NCBI GenBank assembly: GCA_030431945.1
Contig: JAUIIF010000057.1
Location: 1 to 13,065 of the forward strand
Direction: 5' to 3'
Source: Bacteroidia bacterium
GTDB taxonomy: Bacteria > Bacteroidota > Bacteroidia > Chitinophagales > Saprospiraceae
DNA: 13,065 nucleotides
In this document: piece after piece, positions 8,043 through 13,065 of the stretch
Layout of the letters: every line of letters begins with the position of its first letter
Numbering within the stretch: position 1 is the first letter of the stretch
The notes under the pieces: model-generated
What the model was told of the DNA's origin: nothing
Seen by the model: the letters and a program-made list of their open reading frames with translations, nothing else
Databases searched by the model: none
Translations under genes and position numbers: made by a program

Positions 8043-9290
8043 TTGATCGAATTTGAGACTTACCAGTTAGCGAACGGCCTGCGGGTCGTCCTTCACCATG
8101 ACCCTGAACGCACGGTTGCCTCCGTCAACGTGTTGTACCTGGTCGGCAGCCGCAACGACCCGCCGGGGCGAACCGGTTTTGCGCATCTTTTTGAGCACCT
8201 CATGTTTGGCGGCTCCGAAAACGCCCCTAATTTTGACGACGCCCTCCAGCTGGCCGGCGGTGAAAACAACGCCGTAACCGGCGCGGACCACACGCTTTAC
8301 TACGATATTGTCCCGGCCGAAAACGTCGAGACGGCCCTGTGGCTGGAAAGTGACCGTATGCGTAGCCTGAAACTTGACCAGCAGGCCCTGGACACCCAGA
8401 AAAAAGTGGTGGTGGAAGAATTTAAGGAGACCTGCCTCGAAGAACCGTACGGCGACCTGTACCACCACCTCAATGACCTTGTCTATACCGTTCACCCCTA
8501 CCGCTGGCCGGTAATCGGGGAGCGCTTTGAGCACATCGAGGAGGCGAACCTGGAGGACGTGAAGGACTTTTACTTCCGCTACTACTGCCCCGACAATGCC
8601 GTACTCTGTGTGGCCGGAGGCTATGACGACACCCTGATCCGGCAACAGATTGAGCGCTGGTTCGGGGATATCCCTCCCGCTGATCCGGCCCATGCACGCC
8701 CGGCCCTGCCGGAAGAGCCCGAACAAACGGAGACCCGGCGGAAGACGGTAGTGGCGGATGTCCCCAGTCCGGTAATCTACCTTAATTACCGGACGCCCGG
8801 ACGGCTGGATCCTGATTTCCCCGCCCTGGACATCCTGTGCTTTCTACTCGGCAGTGGGCGCTCCTCCCTGCTTTACCGGCGGCTGGTCCGTGATGGCGAC
8901 CTCTTCGCCGAGGTCTCCGCCAGCCATAACGACGGCCTCGATTCCGGGGCCATTCTGATCGACGCCCGGCCGGCGGAAGATGCGGACTACGACGAAGCCC
9001 GCAGCGCCCTGTTTGCCACCATTGAGGAATTCGTCACTGCAGGCGTTACGGAAGCCGAACTGGCCAAGGTGATGAACCGACTGGAGCAGCACAATCATTT
9101 TAAGTCCATCGACATCAACAACCGGGCTTCCGAACTGGCCTTCTTTGCCGCTCTCGGCAAGCCGGAGCTCATCAATGCTGAACTGGACCAGTACATGGCC
9201 GTCACCGTGGCGGAAGTGAACCGGGTGGCCCGCACTTACCTCTGCCCGGAGAAGTTATCGGAGGTAGATTACATTTGTGAAGAAGAATAA
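8043..9290 (+). CDS. M16 family zinc peptidase (pitrilysin/insulinase-like, short M16B form)
   Basis: A 415-residue protein starting at TTG 8043. An in-frame TAG at 8031-8033 blocks any earlier start, and the N-terminus (IEFETYQLANGLRVVLHHD) fits the family start. The inverted zinc motif HxxEH is HLFEH (His48, Glu51, His52), and the third zinc ligand is expected at Glu125 or Glu126 in KVVVEEF. The second half carries the M16 C-terminal domain with GSGRSSLLYRRLVRDGDL (about 278-295), which matches the family's R/Y substrate-binding region. No signal peptide is visible, so a cytoplasmic location is likely unless export is non-classical. M16B enzymes often work as pairs of active and inactive subunits. 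No partner is seen here, so a homodimer or a partner elsewhere is implied. The M50 protease gene follows after about 45 nt, probably in the same transcript. Confidence 0.95.
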   Translation: MIEFETYQLANGLRVVLHHDPERTVASVNVLYLVGSRNDPPGRTGFAHLFEHLMFGGSENAPNFDDALQLAGGENNAVTGADHTLYYDIVPAENVETALWLESDRMRSLKLDQQALDTQKKVVVEEFKETCLEEPYGDLYHHLNDLVYTVHPYRWPVIGERFEHIEEANLEDVKDFYFRYYCPDNAVLCVAGGYDDTLIRQQIERWFGDIPPADPAHARPALPEEPEQTETRRKTVVADVPSPVIYLNYRTPGRLDPDFPALDILCFLLGSGRSSLLYRRLVRDGDLFAEVSASHNDGLDSGAILIDARPAEDADYDEARSALFATIEEFVTAGVTEAELAKVMNRLEQHNHFKSIDINNRASELAFFAALGKPELINAELDQYMAVTVAEVNRVARTYLCPEKLSEVDYICEEE

Positions 9291-9335
9291 CCCACCGCAT
9301 TGCGCACCATTCCATAGCCCCTAACCACGTTCGCC

Positions 9336-10496
9336 ATCCGCTTTTCCCTACGCATCGGTAAAATATTCGGTGTCCCGGTGGACCTCCACTGGAGCTTTCT
9401 GCTCGTCCCGTTGATCATCGGCTACTTCGCGTGGATACCGGGCTACGGGATGAACTGGATTGCCGCAAGCTGGTGGACGACCATTGCCGTGCTGCTCTTT
9501 TCTTTTGTTTTGCTCCACGAGTTGGGTCATGCCCTGGCCGCACAGAACCGCGGGGTAAAAGCAGAGCGCATCATCCTCTTCCCCCTGGGGGGCGGGGCCT
9601 ATTTGCCGGAGCAGCCGAGTAATGTCTGGGAAGAAGTATTCGTGTACGCGGCCGGCCCGCTGGCGAATATCATCCTGGCCCTGCTGGCCTGGGGGCTGCT
9701 GCTGACCCGGCCCGACGGCCCGTTGCTGATCGCCTACTACCTCAAGCTGTCCGGCAACCTGGTTGTTTTTCCCGGTATTGCGGACCAAATCCTGGGGCTC
9801 ACCCTTGCCGTTAACCTTTTACTGGCCATCGGGAACCTGCTCCCGGCTTACCCGCTGGATGGCGGGCGTATTCTCCGGGCTTTGCTCCGGCGCCCGCTGG
9901 GCGCCCGGCGGGCGACCGTCATCGTTACCGGACTGGGCGTGGTCATTGGCAGTGGACTCGCCTGGCTGGGTGTCAGGCTCAGCGACCCGCTACTGGTCTT
10001 CGGCGCGGGTTTCATCATCTTGCTGTCCGTGCTCGAATACCAAAACGGCTGGCAGCGCAGGCGCCTGGCGAATAAGGCCGTAGGAGATGTCTTGCGGTTA
10101 CCGCTGCCTTCCCTTTACCGGGTTTATCCCGGGCAGCCGGTCGGTGAAGTCCGCCGTTTTTTTCAGGCCACTGAGTGGCCGATTCTACCGGTCTACAATC
10201 AGTGGAACGAACAGGTGGGCTTCGTAGAAGCTTCGGTCATCAATGAAGAAGCGGAGGACGACCGGGAGCCGGTCCGTCGTTATTGCGAAAGAGAATTTGT
10301 TACCGCCCAACCTACCGAAGAACTACTGGCCATCACGGAGCGGATCGTCGATGCCAACGTCTACGGTGCAACGATCATCGGTCCCCGCGGAGAACTGGTC
10401 GGCTACGTATTTACCGAAGACATCATGCCCCTCCTGGATACCAGGCTGAAGAAAATAAAAAGAAGACTCCGGCAGGAAGGGCCGGCCGGTGAGTAG
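9336..10496 (+). CDS. M50 site-2-type intramembrane metalloprotease with CBS domains
   Basis: A multi-span zinc protease of the site-2 protease group, which cleaves substrates inside the membrane. Numbered from the GTG at 9378, the zinc motif HELGH is at 47-51. The second motif NLLPAYPLDGGR (153-164) supplies Asp161, and the CBS-pair region is at about 235-352 (VGDVLRLPLP ... GELVGYVFTEDIM). It ends with a basic tail. The CBS domains suggest control by an adenine nucleotide, as known for related S2Ps. Start choice: the reading frame continues upstream of the GTG and encodes RFSLRIGKIFGVPVDLHW, the usual family N-terminus, back to an ATC at 9336; a stop lies at 9315. There is no ATG, GTG or TTG before 9378. 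The 372-residue GTG form is the conventional alternative. It is probably co-transcribed with the M16 peptidase, giving a proteolysis pair, and it converges on the skp-like gene with only 6 nt between them. Confidence 0.9.
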   Translation: MRFSLRIGKIFGVPVDLHWSFLLVPLIIGYFAWIPGYGMNWIAASWWTTIAVLLFSFVLLHELGHALAAQNRGVKAERIILFPLGGGAYLPEQPSNVWEEVFVYAAGPLANIILALLAWGLLLTRPDGPLLIAYYLKLSGNLVVFPGIADQILGLTLAVNLLLAIGNLLPAYPLDGGRILRALLRRPLGARRATVIVTGLGVVIGSGLAWLGVRLSDPLLVFGAGFIILLSVLEYQNGWQRRRLANKAVGDVLRLPLPSLYRVYPGQPVGEVRRFFQATEWPILPVYNQWNEQVGFVEASVINEEAEDDREPVRRYCEREFVTAQPTEELLAITERIVDANVYGATIIGPRGELVGYVFTEDIMPLLDTRLKKIKRRLRQEGPAGE

Positions 10497-10502
10497 CCTG
10501 AC

Positions 10503-11006
10503 TTATTGCATCCCCAACTTTGCCTTCACCTCGGGCGTCAGGTCAGTAGTATCACCGGCAAACAGAATGGTGCCGAAGATGGAGGAGTCAAAGACCAGTT
10601 TATAACTGCCGGCCTTGGCCACCGCCGTAACGGCATCCTTCGCCCGCTGGATAATCGGGCCCAGTAGGGTCTGCCGCTTCTTTTCGATTTTCATCGGCAG
10701 TTGCTGCTCAAACTGCCTGATGGCCACCTGATCCTTTTGCAACTTCGCTTCAATGGCGGCCAGCTCTTTGGGGGTGAGGTCATCCCTCCGTTTTTGGGCG
10801 TCTTCAAAAGCAGCGTTGAGTTTTTTCACCATGTCTTCACCAATGGCGACCTGCTCCTTTTCGTAGGCCTGCAGTTCCGCCTCGGCGGTCTTGACCTCGG
10901 GCATGGCACTCAGCAAATTGCCGAAGTTGACGTGTCCGTATTTCTGGGAAAAACCCGTAGAGAGGGTACCGATTGTAAGCAGGAACACTAAGAAAAAACG
11001 CTGCAT
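10503..11006 (-). CDS. OmpH/Skp family periplasmic chaperone
   Basis: A 167-residue protein with a signal peptide (MQRFFLVFLLTIGTLSTGFSQ, cut near residue 20). The mature start KYGHVNFGNLLSAMPEVKTA is the typical OmpH/Skp beta-strand with a bound helix. It is followed by a long charged helical region (about 40-125, e.g. YEKEQ, KRRDDLTPKELAAIEAKLQK), which forms the coiled-coil tentacles of the trimer. A C-terminal strand follows (SYKLVFDSSIFGTILFAGDTTDLT), which closes the body domain. Skp proteins hold unfolded outer-membrane proteins in the periplasm on their way to the BAM complex. Bacteroidota usually carry several copies, and this one stands alone here, away from bamA. It has its own promoter-like box (11033-11040) and is divergent from the glucosaminidase gene. 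Confidence 0.92.
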   Translation of the reverse strand: MQRFFLVFLLTIGTLSTGFSQKYGHVNFGNLLSAMPEVKTAEAELQAYEKEQVAIGEDMVKKLNAAFEDAQKRRDDLTPKELAAIEAKLQKDQVAIRQFEQQLPMKIEKKRQTLLGPIIQRAKDAVTAVAKAGSYKLVFDSSIFGTILFAGDTTDLTPEVKAKLGMQ

Positions 11007-11032
11007 AGGGGATCATTCATTTAAGGAGAAAA

Positions 11033-11040
11033 CAAAGGTA
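11033..11040 (-). promoter_or_regulatory. Probable -7 box of the skp-like gene
   Basis: On the minus strand the octamer TACCTTTG fully matches TAnnTTTG and lies 26 nt upstream of the ATG, giving a leader of about 20 nt. No TTTG is found at the -33 position, where a TTAAG-like segment stands instead. It is divergent from the promoter of the glucosaminidase gene within the same 150-nt gap. Confidence 0.45.
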
Positions 11041-11109
11041 ATGTGCTGCTGATCTGCGGCCCCTTAAGGAAGCGTTAAAAGGTTTTTAAAACTTTTTCTG
11101 TTGTTTGTT

Positions 11110-11139
11110 TTTGCATTTAAAACAATTCTTCTACCTTGC
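11110..11139 (+). promoter_or_regulatory. Probable promoter of the GH73 glucosaminidase gene
   Basis: TTTG at 11110-11113, an 18-nt spacer, then TACCTTGC at 11132-11139. This fits the Bacteroidota TTTG-N(18-19)-TAnnTTTG pattern with the -7 box differing only at its last two bases. The predicted start near 11146 leaves a leader of about 12 nt before the ATG at 11158. Of the promoters seen in this window, it is the only one with both elements well spaced. Confidence 0.5.
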
Positions 11140-11157
11140 GGAAACAATTACCACAAA

Positions 11158-11925
11158 ATGAAACAAATTAACCTTCCGATTCCCGCCGGCTGGCGGCTGT
11201 TCTTTGCGGAAATCTACCGTCGGGTGCATCGTCAGGTTACCAGTCCGTGGACAAAACTCATCGTCCTCGCTTCTTTAACCTTACTGTTCACCCAACGGGA
11301 ACTGAGTTTCAGCCTCAGCATCCACGGCGGGGGCCTGTTCGGGCTGCACGAGACTTCCGTTTTTTCTCATTCGGCTACCGGGCCGCAAATAAGCGGGGGC
11401 GCGGCCGCAGGTGCCGGGCAAGAAGAATTGGCCAAGTTGGCGAGCTACGTTGCCCCCCGCAAGGAATGGACGGCCAAGCAGCAACAGCAACTGGCCTACG
11501 TAGACGAATTCAAGCTCGTGGCACTGGCGGAAATGAGTGCGCACGGTATTCCCGCCAGCATTACCCTGGCCCAGGGGCTGCTGGAAAGCGGTACCGGCCG
11601 TAGTACCCTGGCCCGCAAAAACCACAACCACTTCGGCATTAAGTGTTTCAGCAAAAAATGCCGGAAGGGCCATTGCTCCAATCATTCCGATGATCACCAT
11701 AAAGACTTCTTCCGCATCTTCGAGAATCCCGAAGAAAGCTACCAGGCCCACAGCCAGGTTCTCATGAAAGATCGCTACAAATCACTCTTCAGTCTTCCCA
11801 TCACGGATTACCGGGGGTGGGCTCACGGGCTGCGCAAAGCCGGCTACGCCACGGATCCCCGTTACGGCGACAAACTGATCCGGATGATCGAAGACCTGGA
11901 ACTGTGGCGGTACGATGAGTTGTAG
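11158..11925 (+). CDS. Membrane-anchored GH73 glucosaminidase (peptidoglycan hydrolase)
   Basis: A 255-residue protein from the ATG at 11158; the frame is open back to 11101, but only with a TTG that lies within the promoter region. A basic N-terminus (RRVHRQ) is followed by one membrane span (about 32-46, WTKLIVLASLTLLF), giving a short cytoplasmic tail and a periplasmic enzyme. The catalytic domain covers about 115-255. It has ITLAQGLLESGTGRSTLA with catalytic Glu143, then NHNHFGIKC (156-163), a Cys/His-rich loop (163-181), FFRIFENPEESYQAHSQVL, YRGWAHGLRKAGYATDPRYG (218-237) and LIRMIEDLELWRYDEL. GH73 enzymes cut the bond between N-acetylglucosamine and N-acetylmuramic acid in the cell wall. 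Many Bacteroidota relatives carry LysM repeats after this domain; here the protein ends at once without any. It stands alone, with its own promoter. Confidence 0.92.
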   Translation: MKQINLPIPAGWRLFFAEIYRRVHRQVTSPWTKLIVLASLTLLFTQRELSFSLSIHGGGLFGLHETSVFSHSATGPQISGGAAAGAGQEELAKLASYVAPRKEWTAKQQQQLAYVDEFKLVALAEMSAHGIPASITLAQGLLESGTGRSTLARKNHNHFGIKCFSKKCRKGHCSNHSDDHHKDFFRIFENPEESYQAHSQVLMKDRYKSLFSLPITDYRGWAHGLRKAGYATDPRYGDKLIRMIEDLELWRYDEL

Positions 11926-11926
11926 T

Positions 11927-11952
11927 GGGTTGCGGGTAGCGGGTTGCGGGTA
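11927..11952 (+). repeat. GGGTWGC heptad array with G-quadruplex potential
   Basis: Immediately after the glucosaminidase stop codon (11923-11925) come almost four tandem heptads alternating GGGTTGC and GGGTAGC. The four GGG runs begin at 11927, 11934, 11941 and 11948, each separated by exactly four bases. This spacing fits an intramolecular G-quadruplex on the plus strand, in DNA or in the mRNA 3' end. Similar heptads can be spread between genes of GC-rich Bacteroidota, but I cannot check that here. Confidence 0.7.
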
Positions 11953-11980
11953 TTTCGCGCTTGTTTGGAAGTAATTTATC

Positions 11981-12000
11981 CGGCCATTTTTTCCTGGCCG
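11981..12000 (+). other. Small GC-rich hairpin downstream of the glucosaminidase gene
   Basis: CGGCCA and TGGCCG form a perfect 6-bp stem around an 8-base T-rich loop, 56 nt after the stop codon. There is no U-tract after the stem, so it is at best a weak terminator or an mRNA-end stabiliser. Confidence 0.35.
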
Positions 12001-12046
12001 TATTTCACCCGTCATCAGAGGGCCTTGTTGCCCACCCAGAAGAATT

Positions 12047-12165
12047 GATGGGAGAGGAGGGCAGCCCGTTAGTGCCGTCCGCGCTTTTTCCGGAGAGGTA
12101 GTAGTCCGTTGATCGCGAGATGAAGGCTTAACGGAAAAGTCGGCACGGCTGGCCTCTTTCCCATC
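12047..12165 (+). ncRNA. Putative structured RNA: long rod-like imperfect hairpin
   Basis: The two arms pair over most of 119 nt. GATGGGA (12047-12053) pairs with TCCCATC (12159-12165). The pairing continues with small bulges to CAGCC/GGCTG (12062-12066 with 12147-12151). After a CGTTA bulge, GTGCCG (12072-12077) pairs with CGGCAC (12141-12146). After a 6x1 internal loop, CTTTT..CCG (12084-12092) pairs with CGGAAAAG (12132-12139). The apical loop is about 39 nt. That makes roughly 34 pairs in three stacked stems, the shape of a rod-like small RNA. A terminator-like hairpin on the same strand follows 30 nt later. I see no match to tmRNA, SRP RNA, RNase P or the conserved 6S sequence. A short mobile inverted repeat is the main alternative, since GAATT flanks both sides (12042-12046 and 12168-12172). 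Expression is not shown. Confidence 0.4.
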
Positions 12166-12195
12166 CTGAATTAGGTTTTGACGTTTGAGTGTAGT

Positions 12196-12229
12196 GGCCC
12201 GTTTCCTGATCCGGGGGAACGGGCCTTTT
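12196..12229 (+). terminator. Rho-independent-type terminator, plus strand
   Basis: GGCCCGTT (12196-12203) and AACGGGCC (12218-12225) form a perfect 8-bp stem, which can extend inward by three pairs (TCC with GGG). It is followed directly by TTTT (12226-12229) and then a pyrimidine-rich stretch. The T-run is on the plus-strand side, so it would end rightward transcripts, either from the putative structured RNA or from the glucosaminidase mRNA. On the minus strand no T-run follows, so it serves the leftward small ORFs less well. Confidence 0.6.
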
Positions 12230-12258
12230 AGCTTCTTTCCGTGCGGGATCCTGCCGGC

Positions 12259-12543
12259 TTACTCCCGTCCGCCTTTGAGGGCAAGAAAATCCAGGACCAT
12301 CCCCTTCAGTTCCTGTACTTCACTCCCCATCAAATGGCCGTAGGAATGTGGATTGAGCATGGTATGGTTGAGCGGCTGGATGAGGTCAATGGCTACCGTG
12401 GGGCCACCGATGATGGCCAGTTCACCGTCTGGTTTTGTCCGCAGGGGAAAGCGCAGGCGTTTGTCCTGGATTCTTGGCTGATTAATCAATACCGGAAAGC
12501 CAACCACATTAAAGTTAGTGGATGGCTCGAGGAATTCGGGCAT
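12259..12543 (-). CDS. Small hypothetical protein
   Basis: About 94 residues from the ATG at 12543 (MPEFLEPSTNFNVVGFPVLI...). An in-frame ATG at 12642 would add 33 residues and overlap the upstream small ORF by 20 nt, but the extra stretch looks less protein-like. The middle (LRFPLRTKPDGELAIIGGPT) and the end (LKGMVLDFLALKGGRE) show no signal peptide, no membrane span and no known motif. I do not recognise it. The codon choice looks natural on the minus strand. An overlapping plus-strand frame (12241-12549, GTG start) is less convincing. It follows the small ORF at 12623-12862 in the same direction and may share its transcript. Confidence 0.5.
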   Translation of the reverse strand: MPEFLEPSTNFNVVGFPVLINQPRIQDKRLRFPLRTKPDGELAIIGGPTVAIDLIQPLNHTMLNPHSYGHLMGSEVQELKGMVLDFLALKGGRE

Positions 12544-12622
12544 CGTTAAGCAAAGAAAGAAATCAAAAGGAAGGAGGCGGGCTGCAGGGTGTTTGGTGTT
12601 TAGCTCGTAAACGTGAAAAGGG

Positions 12623-12862
12623 CTAAATGGTGTAGAGTGCATTTGGATGATTCAGATAAACTTCGAATGTCTTATCCATTATGTCGAAAGACTGTTCACA
12701 AGTTGCCAAATAGGATCGATATTCAGCTTCGGTCATCAATGCTGCCCAGGCTGGCTGCTGCTCTTTAACGGGAATAGGTTGCACGGTCTTACTACGACGG
12801 CCTCTGGCGGAAGTACCTCCGGCTACTGCCGAGTGGTGTAAAAATTGATTATTTGTATTCAC
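12623..12862 (-). CDS. Small hypothetical protein
   Basis: About 79 residues from a GTG at 12862 (then NTNNQFLHHSAVAGG), preceded on the minus strand by AAAGG about 9 nt upstream, a rare Shine-Dalgarno-like site in this window. A TTG at 12871 adds three residues. The first third is basic and disordered-looking (GTSARGRRSKT). The second half (MTEAEYRSYLATCEQSFDIMDKTFEVYLNHP) looks like two amphipathic helices. No family is recognised. No signal peptide or membrane segment is seen. It lies upstream of the other small minus-strand ORF, in a stretch that is more AT-rich than the rest of the window. Confidence 0.5.
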   Translation of the reverse strand: MNTNNQFLHHSAVAGGTSARGRRSKTVQPIPVKEQQPAWAALMTEAEYRSYLATCEQSFDIMDKTFEVYLNHPNALYTI

Positions 12863-12997
12863 GTTATGCAACCTTTGTGGAAAGAGAGAGAGTAGTTGTA
12901 GAAATTAATTGGCCTCTTAAAAAAGAACTCTTCTTTTGGATAGACACAAAAATACAGCAACTGGTTCATTGACGAAGACAAGCTGACAAGGTCACTA

Positions 12998-13037
12998 AGT
13001 GGCTGACAGCAGGCAAGTAGCCACTAAAAATCAGCCA
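12998..13037. repeat. Overlapping alternative inverted repeats
   Basis: The arm AGTGGCTGA (12998-13006) can pair with AGCCACT (13019-13025) or with TCAGCCA (13031-13037), each giving a perfect 7-bp stem, and the two pairings exclude each other. The element lies about 135 nt upstream of the leftward small ORF. The rest of 12872-13065 is AT-rich with no gene that I can support. Confidence 0.4.
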
Positions 13038-13065
13038 GTTAGCCCAAAATATAAGCAAAAAGAAT

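Noticed and set aside
8067..8726. 219-residue minus-strand open frame
   Set aside because: Antisense to the M16 zinc-motif half of the peptidase gene; no independent evidence.
12047..12229. Identification as 6S, tmRNA, SRP RNA or RNase P RNA
   Set aside because: None of the conserved sequence signatures of these RNAs could be found on either strand; only the rod-like shape is suggestive.
12241..12549. 102-residue plus-strand open frame with GTG start
   Set aside because: It begins only 11 nt after the T-run of a plus-strand terminator, and the opposite frame has an ATG start and fits with its same-strand neighbour. It remains a weak alternative.

Overview
The window is about 13 kb of GC-rich DNA, most likely from a marine or environmental member of the Bacteroidota, in the Saprospiria/Lewinella-like range. 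That placement is an inference. It rests on a TonB-dependent receptor with STN and carboxypeptidase-regulatory-like domains next to a DUF4249 lipoprotein, several TAnnTTTG-type promoter boxes, almost no Shine-Dalgarno sequences, and a Bacteroidota-style GH73 glucosaminidase and Skp/OmpH protein. The GC content is high for the phylum.

Layout. (1) Positions 1-7204, minus strand: a run of four genes transcribed right to left. They are a TonB-dependent receptor (7204-4490), a DUF4249 lipoprotein (4403-3315), a secreted protein with an MG2-like N-terminus and a plug-like C-terminal region (3245-1722), and an ArnT/PMT-like membrane glycosyltransferase that runs off the left edge (1618-<1). The first three look like an outer-membrane uptake or surface module of unknown substrate. 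The glycosyltransferase may be a separate unit with its own promoter. (2) 7499-7954, minus: a small uncharacterised putative lipoprotein. (3) 8043-10496, plus: a lone M16 zinc peptidase followed closely by an M50 site-2-type intramembrane protease with CBS domains, probably one transcript. (4) 11006-10503, minus: an OmpH/Skp periplasmic chaperone, convergent with the M50 gene. (5) 11158-11925, plus: a membrane-anchored GH73 glucosaminidase, divergent from skp. (6) 11926-12258: a gene-free stretch rich in structure. It holds a GGGTWGC heptad array that could form a G-quadruplex, a small hairpin, a long rod-like imperfect hairpin (12047-12165), and a strong terminator-like hairpin (12196-12229). 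A structured non-coding RNA is the best hypothesis for it. (7) 12259-13065: two small unknown minus-strand ORFs and an AT-richer end with alternative inverted repeats.

The most unusual observations are two. In two unrelated genes (glycosyltransferase and site-2 protease) the family-typical N-terminus begins at an ATC codon, with no ATG, GTG or TTG in a suitable place. Downstream of the glucosaminidase gene there is a rod-shaped RNA-like structure with a terminator. I see no tRNA, rRNA, CRISPR array, transposase or phage gene.
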